Positions 1-10,625 of a stretch of DNA of 64,000 bases are shown one piece after another. The notes under the pieces are model-generated. The model worked only from the letters and a program-made list of their open reading frames with translations, was not told the DNA's origin and did not search any database. The DNA lies in NCBI GenBank assembly GCA_949357655.1, contig CASHTG010000012.1, forward strand, positions 2,294,001-2,358,000, given 5' to 3'. The DNA is from Parascedosporium putredinis (lineage: Eukaryota; Ascomycota; Sordariomycetes; Microascales; Microascaceae). The translations under genes and the position numbers were made by a program. Numbering within the stretch: the first letter of the stretch is position 1; the number at the start of each line of letters is the position of its first letter.

Positions 1-2806
1 TCAAGAATCAAAACAAACAAACGTTGATTTTTCTTTTCTTCGTTTTCTTTTTCCTTTTTTCTTTTCTTTTTTTTTCTTTTTTCTATTTCCTTGTCTTCGC
101 CCCCTTTCTCTTTTGCCGTCATGATGTGTTAACAGCTCCCAACCCCCACACAATGCGGGCACTTTCTCTCCTCAACTCGCGCCCTAGTGCTGTGCTCTCC
201 TTCACTCCCCGCGTCATCTTCTTCTTGCTTTCTCCTCCCCTCGACCTTTCTCATCTACAAGTCAATGTACCCACTAGCCTCATTAGATCATCGGGAACGA
301 GTATGGAGAACCCAATATCATTCTTCGTCTTGCAAGATTACTTGCTTATTACTTATTCATGCTTCCCTTCTCCAGGCCCCATCCCCTCGGCCTCGCTAAT
401 CCCACCAGCCATCAAAATCCCATCTCCCGTCGAGTGGGCTCCGGACGCCCTCCTTCATGCACCCACTAAACTGCTTCGTACCAGTGTCATCCCTGTTCCT
501 TGCCCTCGAAGTCCTTCCTCCTTCCCCCTGTCGATGCTGCCCAAAACAAGAGAACGCGAGATTTCCCTTTGTGGGCCCGCTGGCCGTTTTGGGTACCCGC
601 TGACAAGTCGCGGGAACGCCGGACGGCACCACGGCAAGGACTGGAGGATGCACTAATCGCATTAACCTTCTCTCCCCTCTGCGGATCAGTCGCTGGCGCG
701 CGCACCGCCCATTGCCTCTGCGATTTGCGACTTGCGACTTGCGCTGGCATCTGTACAAAGTATTAGGTATTAGTTCGTACACCAACTACATCGTAACATG
801 GGATGAAAAGAACAAGAACAGGGCGGAAGGATGACATCCAGCCGGCCTTTCGCACTGCCAGCTTTTCTGGCTGTTTCACCCCGCGCATGTTTCTCTTGCG
901 CAGCCCAAAGAAAAGAACAGTGACGTTCATGTTTGCTATTCTAAGCCCTTCCTTCGGGGTGATCCTCCCGCTGCAAGGTACCGTACAACCATCTCACAAT
1001 GCAAGATCCGTGACATCGCACAAGGCACAGGCAGATCTCTCCTCCGACTACTTCTCTCCCGAGGCGAAAACTTCGCCTTCGCACCGCCCTCTCGCATGCG
1101 CGCTCGGGACGCATGCACAAGCTCGAGCTCCTTCTCCCCCATTGTCTTATATATAGAACCCGTAGAACCCGTTGCACGTAATCCCTCGCTTGTGTTGGTC
1201 AGCCGGGATCCAGCCGGAAACCTTTCTTGCAAAGCCTCATGTCCTTTTTTTCCTTTTTTTTTTTTTCTTTTCCGCGCTGAGCCTTGTCGAGCCGATATTG
1301 TCTAGTTCCATGATTCAAGCATCTCAGCCGAGGAGTCTACGGCCACATGTCCCTCCCCCGAGCAAGACACCGGCGACCTCACCCGCCGCTCTCTCGGCTG
1401 TTATCGGATCTTCATCCTTCCTTCCATCCTCTAATCTTGGTCTATCCAAAAGACGAAAGCTATACAGATAGTAAACAAAACAGACTTGAGTTCAAAGTCG
1501 GTTGTACCCGTAATCAAGGGCATCATTAGCCACTCATCCTAAGCTCAAGCAAGGCAGTTGAACGCGCGCGCAGGGCCAGCCAAAATCTAAATCACAAACA
1601 GCGGGCTAAACTGGTGAATGGCGGCCGTCCCAAACGATGAGCTTCATTCCTAGACCCAAGCCAGGATGACAGGTCCCCCCTCCTCCCCCAGATTTTCCAC
1701 GTTCATTCTAGCTCGGCATGTCCGGCGCCGCTGGTTGAAAGAATGACCTGGAGAAAATGAAAGAATAAAATGAAATAAATAAAAGTACATGAAGGGGAAA
1801 GAGCAAGAGAGACGGCGCGCCATTTCGCCTATGCCTCCTCCCTATTCCGTCTTGTTATTGTCTCAGCGCCCATTTTTCCCCGCCCTCGGCGTAATAATAC
1901 GGCGGACTATCACTCCAAAATGGTTCTTTTTCTTCACCAATCGAGCCATGGAATCGAGATGGAAAAATAGTTGTATGGAGGAGACAATGGAGAGAACGCC
2001 CGCCCATGTGGAAGAGTGCTTTCCTTTTTCCCTCCCTTCCTTAGTCTCTGTTTTTTTAACCTTTCTGTCTCGCTATCGCTATCGCTTGGGGACTCTTGGC
2101 CCGGTTACACTGCTATACTATACATTTTCCATCTACCTCGGTATAAACGGAATAATAGTCCTCCAGTCATCTTCTCTACGCAGATGATGCACACGCGCCC
2201 CAAGTGCCCTCTCGGCGGGTGCCCCTCTCCGTCGGCCCGTCCACGTCATGAGGCCGAACCGGCGGAATAATCTCAAACTTATTATCCCATGGTCCTCAAT
2301 TTTATTTTGTTTGTTGTTTTTCTTTTCGTAATCTCTCGTCTCGATTCGGTCGGAAGGGGGGGGAAAAAGAGAAGCCAAAACTGACCGGCGGGGATCACGG
2401 TCAAAGTTGAAGACCAAAACCGGGTGGACAAGAAGGGGTAGGAGGAGAATGCGGAGCCCGCGGGGAAGCCTGAGAGGGTTCAGGTCTGAGTGTAAGGCCA
2501 AAGACACCGTCTGAGACTATCCCCTCATTATGACACAGCTCAGTCTCGCACCATACTTCTGGATTGCGCTCTTGCCCAGGACATATTGCCTACGACCTGA
2601 ATCATGACAGTGACGTTGTTGTCAAAGCGACCAGACATCATAAAGGACACCTGACGGGCAGGATTGACGCAGCCAAGATAGACCTGGAAAGTAAAAAGGC
2701 ACGAAGGCGATGAAGGAGGACAATGGGGTAAGGAGGCCGGGGCAAAGTGAGGGGAAATCACTGCCTGCGGCCCTTCCTGATAGTCATTTTGTCGTGATTC
2801 GATCCA
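1..2806. other. Gene-free stretch downstream of MED1
   Basis: No gene is supported here. The first 120 bases are a pyrimidine-rich tract (runs of T and C), and a long T run lies near 1248-1270. A TATATATAG string sits near 1149 and a run of nine G near 2357. Open frames in this stretch are low-complexity or lack family resemblance. One minus-strand block at about 2558-2690 looks coding and has a good splice acceptor in front of it; it is described under findings because no matching first exon can be seen. Confidence 0.6.
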
Positions 2807-4924
2807 CTAGCTACTGTCCACGCGGGTCCGCACCCACTCGCACCACTGGTCGATGTCTTCCAATATCTCCAGCGCCCGGCCTAGGCTCTCCGCAGATATC
2901 GTCTTAGGGCCCCCTTCTGCTTTCGCGCTCTCGTCCGGGACGATGTTTTGCGAAATCACCCGCACCTTGCCGTTCGGCCCAATCTCGAGTGTCGCGCTGG
3001 CCGTCGTAGATCGTAGGGGAAACACGACCTGGAGGCGGGGGCGGGGTGGACCGTCAGTGTCACGTCGATGGAGTCGATGCTACCAGGTTCCCCGGCCCCT
3101 CCCGACGGGTCGTGTTCCAGCCCTTGCATCACATCGGCGCCAGACGAGAACGCCTCCAGCTCTTGTTTCTTGGGTACCGTTCGCGTAGACACCTGGGGGC
3201 TTGCGGGCTCCTCGGGCGTCGTTTTCCTGCCTCCCCGGCGGTCCTGCTGTCGCCAAAGCTTCGCCGCAGCAGGGTGGAGAGAAGGGCATACTGTCTGAGG
3301 TTTGGCAGTAGCGAGATGAGCTGCTTCGGGTGCGAAAAGGGCAGCTCCGACAGCGTTTGACCATAGACCGGCTTGTAAATGTAGAGCGTATTCTTGTGTG
3401 TCTTTGTGCTCCTATCGCCCTCCTTCGAGATGCACTGTACCTCCCGTCGGTGCTCGATAGTTCTCGGCGCACTAGGATCGTGAACTTCAGTCGTGGCCGG
3501 GATAGGGAAGTAGAGGCTATCAAACGTGGGGTAGGTGTAGAGAGGCGGTGGCTGGGCGCCTACAAGCTCGTACATCTGAAGCCACGCGGGCTGCGGCAAG
3601 ATGATTGTCGGTTCCAGAAGCGCCTTGAAGATGACCTCGGCATACTTGAGCGTCATGTCGACCGAAGCGTCCTTGATCTCCTCAGGCGGTGGTATGACGG
3701 CGTTTTCCGGCTCTAGCCAGTCAAGGGCCGGCCCCGTCGTGGCACTCAAGACATCCTCTGGCGTAGGGTCTTCCTTTTCGATTTTAGGAGATATCCAGCT
3801 TCCCGATATCCGCACGGGTGGATACATTATTTCCCCCATGGGCGCGCACCCAATGAGGAGGGACCAGACACCCTCCTTCTCTTCGGCAAACTTTTGGGCC
3901 AAGGGGTCCTTGGGAGGGACGCAGTGGCGCTGTATCCAATAGTCTAGGTTAAGGCCGACGCGATTCCTCGCGTGCATCACGGGGTAGCCGTGTCGATGGC
4001 AGGTAACCATGTTGTGAACGTACTTTTCACCCTTGCCGGCGTACTCCGCGCGCAGTTTTTCCAGATCGTAATGATGAATCCGCTCCAAGCTCGAGCACAT
4101 GCCCGCCAGGGCTTCTTGCAGATCAAGGCCTGGTATCACGCTGAGCTTGTCCAGCTCCGCGAGCCGCGATAGGTTCGAGTAGAACTCGTCGAGCCTTTTG
4201 GTCAGCGGGCTCTGCCCTGGCCGGAGTTCGAGGTCTCTCATGAGAATGGCAGTCGCCCGCCCGACGCGCTCTATCACGATTGGGGAGGATAAGGGAAACG
4301 ACAGGGCCACGCCTCGAACCATGTTGTTGTCTATAGTGATGTCGAGCTGGAGGGCCTTGCCAGCCACGACAAGCAGCTTCATCTTTTGTCCACTAGAATC
4401 CGTCTGCGTGTCCCAGATACAATCGAGGCCTATTCGCTGTACTAGTCGCTCAAGACCCTCTTCGCTCACGTAGCCTTTTTGTGCTGCAAGGACAAGTCAG
4501 AAAAAGACCATAATTGAGGTTCGCAAAAAGAAAACTGACCGATAAAGTGCCTATCACGGCATCGAGCCTCTTTAAACGCTCATCCTCGCCCCCGAGGACG
4601 CCTAACCCGTGCAACCCAGCGAGCCCCCACGCCGACATTGTCCAGGCCTATATCTAACGCGTTCCCCATGCCGAGCGACCCCATGGCCGCCGCAGCCGAC
4701 GGGCTGTCAAAGTTGAGCGGCCCCGTGGAGGGGTGGCCGGCGAGCGTCGCCGTCGTCGCGGGCGACCTCTTCACCTGTTGCGGCGACGACCTTGGTCCCC
4801 GCGGCGAGAAGACGCCCTGCACTCCGGAGAGCGAAAACGGGGTCGAGACGGGCGGCGAGGCGGCGACCTGTGGGGTTCGTCCTTGCTGCGACGCGGCGGT
4901 CTTGCCGGGCGTAGGTGTAGCCAT
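2807..4924 (-). CDS. MED1: Mediator complex subunit 1 (fungal MED1)
   Basis: Subunit of the Mediator co-activator, which links transcription factors to RNA polymerase II in the nucleus. The N-terminus (about 115 residues) is the Pro/Ser/Gly-rich leader usual in filamentous fungi, beginning MATPTPGK; the Med1 domain follows, including EGLERLVQRIGLDC, the HHYDLEKLRAEY segment, HRHGYPVMHARN and a C-terminal beta-rich region ending near IDQWCEWVRTRV. ATG at 4924 is the natural start. One intron runs about 4484-4539 (GTCAGT donor, CTGAC branch, TTGCAG acceptor). The reading frame changes at the G run 4624-4628, near 4550 at the intron junction, at an A run (plus-strand T) 3222-3225 and at a C run (plus-strand G) 3037-3041. 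Restoring those lengths makes the exons sum to a multiple of three, about 687 residues, the usual size. I take the breaks as sequence errors. Identity is secure; exact junction near 4550 is less so. Confidence 0.93.
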
Positions 4925-6058
4925 GGTAGCCGTGCCCTGCGAGGGCCGCGGTGCGAGAAACGATCCGTAGAATGTGCGCGTGGGGTGTATGTCGGACGGG
5001 TGTGGGATGTAACACAGATTTCAATGGCTCAGTTCAAGAGGCGATGCACGCGATCCCGCTAGGTTGGATGTAGGCTCCTGTCGAGACCAACACTCGGTGG
5101 TGGATATGGAGGGGACGGGTCGCAAAGTTCGATGCTAATTAACGTTGGCTGAAAGCCCAATTGGTCAACACAAGATGTCCAAAGCGACTTTGGAAGTGGG
5201 AAATCGACTCACTATAAGGTTGGGAAAAAATTATGTTTATTCTGTCGTTGGACCGCCAAAGAGGGATTCACGTTGCTAAGTCAGAAGGGCGCCCAGAAGA
5301 TAACTGGCGTTGACGAGGTTGAAACTCACTTCAAATGCTCGGAAGCTTCAGAGGTTGTGGGGTTAGTTACATGTAAGCTCCTGCTTCAATCGTTTGTTCT
5401 TCAAGAGCTTGTTCTGCCGAATATCAACCGACCTTCGGGATCACCACTTCGACAACTGTGTAAGCTCTAGGCAGAGGGTATCCAACTCGAGTGAAAGGAC
5501 AGGGTTTTGAGGGTAGTTCAAAAGGTTTTTTTCTATTGATAAACTAACAGTTTTCCCGGGTTCCCTTCTCCAGCATTTCCTCGCCAGAAGGAAATATCAT
5601 GGAGGCTGATAGAAATGGAATGGCACCGTCCTCCGTGTATACGCCCCCTCGATAAAACCATCTTCTCATCACCGTAACAATTGACACCTTACTCCAGAGC
5701 AATCTCCCTCATGTAGTGATTGACGCTTCTCGTAAGAATGATCCAAAACGTCCCGTCTATCCATGACACTCTCCGTTACTGTAGTCACTTGACATGAGCC
5801 AACAGTTCCAGTTCATCAAGAAATATTCCCTTCAACACTCTACCCATCCCATAAACTCTCGTAGCAATAAAAGGGGGTGGAGGAGGGGGATTCGTACTTT
5901 TAGTAAAAGGAAGCTCGGATAGCCTGATAAGAAATAGTTGCCATCCCACCATTAGGAAACGGCTTCTCGCTCAGGTCGGATACCGAAAACCTCTCTGGCA
6001 GTTCCCCTAGCCAAACACCTTTCCTACTCATAGGGGCTGAGTCGAGCCCTAAATGCCA
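4925..6058. other. Intergenic: MED1 upstream region
   Basis: About 1.1 kb between the MED1 start and the stop of the next minus-strand gene. It should hold the MED1 promoter and the 3' end of its neighbour. I see no clear TATA box, repeat or coding frame; the part from 5500 to 6000 is somewhat AT-richer than the flanking genes. Confidence 0.5.
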
Positions 6059-7780
6059 TCACGCGTTGCTGACGGTCGCTTTTGAGGCCCCTCTTCCTCG
6101 ATGGCTTCTTCTTGCCTGTCGTGCCTTGCACTCTAATGCGTAGCCTGGCTCGTTTGCCTTCCTCCATTCAATCCACTCTTCATAAGCCTGTTGAGCACGG
6201 GCATTCGGAAACCGGGGTTTCGGTACAGGCCCAGGTGGGACTTGTGACAAGGCCGGAGGGAGGATATGGGGAATATTCCTCGCCACTGGCCCGGCTGACG
6301 AGATCAGAGGCGCCGGTGCGGCCAAAGCTGCTTGACTAATAGGGATCATTTGGGGGCTTGGTCGAGGATCGGCACACCGAACCCAAGGACAACCCAAACT
6401 TGCGTGATGGCAGCAATGCGGTGTGCCAGAGTAGCTCAAACCACGCCCTTCAGCGAGACTCGAGCCCGCCTTATCAATGGCTGGGGCGCTGGGCCGCATG
6501 GGTGGCAGGGATGAGGAGGAGCACAGTGTACCAAAGGGCAGGGATGGTAGAGAACCGCACATTTGCGAGAGAAGGCCCGCCAGGCTCGCATGCGTTGGGC
6601 TGGTGATGCTATACCCAGGCCTAACGGGCGCCGGAGGGGCAGTGGAAGCGAGACCGAAGGACAAGGTAAGACTGTGGGCTGCGTGCCTTTTGAACTAGAA
6701 ACTGCGCGGGGCCCATGGGCGGATCAAGTTTTGGGGGCGCGAGTTGTTGAATTGTAGGCATGCCCGACTTGAGTTCGACCGGCGAGCTTAAAGGCTTTTG
6801 TGGGGGCTGGAATTCCTTTGCCATGGGGTTGAGCGAGCGCTCTTTGCTGGGAATATCCATGTCGATGCCCGAGTCCACTGCTTCCCGTGGCTTGGTGAAT
6901 TTTGCATCTTGGCTCACTATCCTAGTAGTGCATTTCCGCTGGATGCTCCCCTTCATCTCGAGGGCCTGATTCTTGTGTGGAGCGTACCTTTGGTATATCA
7001 AGGCCCTATATTCGCCGAGTCGGCGTGTCCAGTCCGCCACTGCTTCGGCACTCCACGACGTAGACGGCTCAGAGCAGCCCGTAACAGGGTCCTTCCACTC
7101 ATTTATGAGCTTTTCACACTTGTCTTCAGCCGACTTGCGGAGCTTCCCAAAAGCCCCATAAAACGCTCTGCCTCGCTGAGCGTGTCGCCCTGAGATGGCT
7201 GTAACTGAGGTTGGGGAGCGTCCGCTGGCGTTCCCTGCCTCTTCGGCATAGGCTGGACAGAAGATGACTGATGCTCTAGTAACTGTGATTCGTCGACCTC
7301 TTCAATCGGATAGCAGACTCTGTTGCTTGCTCCCATCGGCGTCCCGATTTCTACAAGGGGAACGCTTCGCAAGCACAGGACTCGGCCCTATAATTGTGAT
7401 TTTGACAGACAGCGTCTCCTTGGAATCCAACGCGACTGGTAGTAACTCAAAGACGTCAAATTTGTCATGAGGAGAGAAGTCGGTATGCCCACTAAGTCGG
7501 CCCGAGCTAGAATAGCCGTGGCTGACCAGCCTGGCCAGGGCAGGTCGCCTTTCGACTGGAGAAGGGCTAGGAGTGGCGCTGGGGTCCATGGAACTCGACA
7601 TTACATCAATAAGGGGTGACCGCCGTCCTTATTATCGCAGTGAGAGAAACCGACAAGCATCTTGTCCGCTTCGTAGATAGATTCGGGCGTTTGCATCTCA
7701 GGGTCGGTTGAGAAGCCGTTCCCTAGAGAAGCTCTCTCAGACATACTCTCCGAGTTATCGGCGCTGTTGGTCGATGCCAT
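6059..7780 (-). CDS. Uncharacterised fungal protein with Cys/His cluster
   Basis: I do not recognise this gene. About 573 residues are read from ATG at 7780 (MASTNSAD). The N-terminal 190 residues are Ser/Pro/Gln-rich. A charged helical segment near residue 200 reads LRKSAEDKCEKLINEWKD and is followed by AVADWTRRLGEYRALIYQRY. The region from residue 405 carries spaced cysteines and ends in an HCCHH...C...C group near residue 455, which could bind zinc. The C-terminus has AYEEWIEWRKANEP and a basic tail. Frame changes occur near 7615, 7360, 7150 (a G run short by one) and 6650. Across each, the neighbouring frame continues sensibly, and the total stays a multiple of three. The codons upstream of 7780 stay open to about 8100 but without an ATG in the first part, so the start is provisional. 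Probably a real nuclear or cytoplasmic protein; function unknown. Confidence 0.6.
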
Positions 7781-9039
7781 CGTCCTTCGCCAGTCATCGC
7801 TGGCAAAGGCTTCTTTGATCTCTGGTAGCCATAACCAAACTCTGGAAACGCCAGTTCTCTTTTCGTCACTGGTGCAGAGTTTATTTGCTCGAAAGGAACC
7901 TGTCGAGAATTGCATAGGTCTGTATTTATACGCAGAGTAGGAATCACCGCATTCAATGGCCGAAAAACTCTTTCGTAGCAGAAGCCATGTTGATGGACGC
8001 CTGACGAGTCCGTTAGCACTCCGCAAGGTTCGACTGTTTGTGGTGCGCACGTTTGCCTCTTTACCTTGACAGCTCCAGTCCACACGGAAAGGATATATAA
8101 TGCCACAAGAAGAAGAAGAACAAGAGAGTGGTTATATTCGCGTATTTACACACCTAGAGAACCAGACCGGTCCTGCTCAGTTTATGCCCTTTCGTTCGAG
8201 CCGTCGTTGAACAGCTCTCTGCTTCTCATCCGTGCACGGAAAGATTGGCACATACCTCTGTGTTGAGTGGTTGAAGTGAACAGTCCACGGAATCTGTGTC
8301 CGCGTTTCCTTTTAAAAATCCAGGCTAAACATTAAGGCTTTGAAGAAGCAAGCTTCTATGCAACTCGTCCTTACCGGCCGCTAGAACGCTCCCATCCAGA
8401 GCTGTGGACCTGCTGACGTTGTTTCTTAGGAAATGTGCTTAAAAAGACCTTGGCCCCGTATCATATCTTGTTGATGTCTTGATAGTGGCACGGGATGACG
8501 GGATGACGGGATGAGAGTGTAGGAGTTGCATACTCAAAGAGGAAAAGTCAAACATTCCTGGAGGGTGATGGGAGGGATTGATTGCCTATGCTTGGTCAAC
8601 CATGGTATGGCGGAAGGCCCTACCTTCTCACAGGTATAGCAGATCCGCCAAGGCCATCATGGTTCACCTTCATGAGGGGGCATCTCTTGCTGTCATCGCT
8701 TCGGTCTATTCTTGTTAGGGTAGGCGTGAGGTTGATGTGTTGATACATGGAAGGCAGTGGGATTGGAGGGTTTTATACATAGAGGTAATAGCCAATACCC
8801 GCCCGCTTCTCGCTCCTACTGTTTTCGGTCATCGACCTCTTTCTTAGAGTAGCACTCACTAGATCCGTGTCATGGGCCGCAACTGCCCAAGACTCAACTA
8901 TAAGAAGGTGTACATCAGTAAGGATCACAAGAATGGCAAAAGGTGAAGAACGTGGCAGTCTATTACATGCACAGAATACTTGTATAATATATGGGTGGAT
9001 TAATGGATCCGTCTATAGGTATAATATGGTGAGTGGCCT
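7781..9039. other. Intergenic between two minus-strand genes
   Basis: No gene is supported, though the frame of the downstream gene stays open to about 8083 and its 5' end could extend here. An ATTATATATCC string on the minus strand near 8092-8102 could serve as a TATA element for that gene. A short tandem repeat lies at 8492-8515. The rest, down to the stop of the wetA-like gene at 9040, shows nothing. Confidence 0.5.
8492..8515. repeat. Tandem repeat, three 8-base units
   Basis: Unit GGGATGAC twice, then GGGATGAG. Simple tandem repeat in intergenic DNA, no evident function. Confidence 0.9.
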
Positions 9040-10625
9040 TTACTCAATTTTCAATGAGACCCTTGGTTTCTTCCGCCAGCATGCTTGCGTCTCCCCCGCT
9101 GCCTCTACCGCCTTGAAGGCTACCTCGCCCAGCCTTCTCCTCCTCTCCAGTTCCTCCTTGTCTCTTTTCGCCTTGGTCTTGGAGCTCCCGCTTGGAGCCA
9201 CTCCGAGCATCAAAGCACGCTTGTCTTGTGGTGTAAAATTGATGAATCCTACGCCCGCGCCATCTCCCGTGGGCCTGGTTTCGGGACGGAGCAATGACCG
9301 TCTTCTTTTTCCTATCTTGTCCCCGGGAAAGAAGGACACGGAGCGCGCAGCAGTGTCTCTGGGGCCTGTGCTGCCGGGCGGTGGTGAAGGTGAGGGGGTA
9401 GGCGGGACTGAGAGAAAGGGTTCCATAAGAAGAGGTGGCGTGTGTACTTTCGTTAGGATGCCAGGCTGGGCATCCGTATCGTTGGTGAGCTCCAGCGCGG
9501 CATCATAGGCGGCATCGTCTGAAAGCGGGGAGAAAGAGTTCTCGGGTCGAGCCATAGATCGCTCATTCTTCCGTAGACCGCACGTTCATTAGTTAGCTCA
9601 GTCTTGGTCGCAGAGGTATGTGGCGCCGGCGACTGGGCATCGCTTGCAACGATATCTGTTGCTGCTGGTGTAGCACCAGGTCCCGAGGACCCCTGTCTTG
9701 GAGATGGAACTAGAAGCTCTGCTAAATCGTTGTACGTGCAGGCCTCGACGTCGAAATCGAGACTACCTGAGCTATTTTCCGTGGACATGCGTTGCGACCT
9801 GGGAGGTGGCATTGGCGCCGTGTTGGTATCGTAGGATGGGTCCTGCACAGGGCCTAATCCCGAGGAAAATGTGCTATGGATTCGCCGAAACGTAGTACAT
9901 GGCGACCCAGATTGGGATTCTCTCGCCGCGTCCAATGTATTCTGGCGCGACCTTTGTTGCTTTCTCGAAGATCGCGGCGTGGCGAATCCACAGCGCTCTG
10001 CAGGGCTTGGGTTGCGTCGTGTCTGCTTTGTAGGCCGCTTTCTCTTCAATGAAAAGGGCGAGGCCTTGACCGAGTCCGCCAATGACTCGACAGATGACTG
10101 TCTGGAGCTATCGTCTGACCAGAGGGTATCTGCCTCTGAAAGAAACCCGAAGCTATTACATTTTGGAGCGGAAAACTGGAAGGGAATTGCATTGCCGAGA
10201 AAGAGGTGCCCCAAACCTTGATCTTCCACGTTGTCTTGCCCCTGTTCGCCAGCCTCGGCTACAGGCAACTCGAGCCACCCTCCAGCCTTGACATCGGGAT
10301 AGGTGGCTATGACCGGCTCGGGAACGGTGGCTAACTGGGAAGGGTGTGCACAAGGCGTGATGGGGAGACCGAATGGAGCGATGGGCTGAGGGAGGAGTGG
10401 TTCCAAGATGGCATCCTCGTGCTCACTGCTTGATGCCGATGTCGAAGCAAAAGAGAGATCCGGCCTTTCGGGCTCATACCAAGGCGTGCTGGGGTTGAAA
10501 GCGTCAAGGAAGACCTCATTGAATGCTTGCGCGAATCTTGTCTCTGTATCGCAGAGAAAGGACGTCTCCTTTGCGTTGTTGACATGCGCAGAGGGAAAGA
10601 AGGTGTGCGGAGCCATGTAAGTCAT
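9040..10625 (-). CDS. wetA: WetA-like developmental regulator of conidiation
   Basis: Candidate for WetA, the late regulator of conidial maturation and spore wall formation (the brlA-abaA-wetA pathway of ascomycetes), expected in the nucleus. The call rests on the C-terminal block: FINFTPQDKRALMLGVAPSG followed by SSKTKAKR and a charged ELERRRRLGEVAFKAVEAAG helix, which I recognise as the conserved WetA end. The N-terminus has the aromatic/acidic stretch ETRFAQAFNEVFLDAF, and the middle is Ser/Pro-rich with a KRKRPTKQTRR basic cluster near residue 193 as a likely nuclear signal. Length after repair is 528 residues, close to known WetA proteins. ATG at 10625 opens the only long frame. A single frame change near 9545-9555 (one base missing) separates the first 357 residues from the conserved end. 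No intron is needed. The family call depends on remembered similarity of the last 70 residues, so it is firm but not certain. Confidence 0.7.

Noticed and set aside
24..656. Plus-strand frame of 210 codons at the window start
   Set aside because: It begins in a polypyrimidine tract that encodes only Phe/Leu/Ser runs and has no family resemblance.
2807..4924. MED1 as a pseudogene
   Set aside because: All frame breaks are single-run length changes with the protein otherwise intact, and the same pattern affects unrelated genes across the window.
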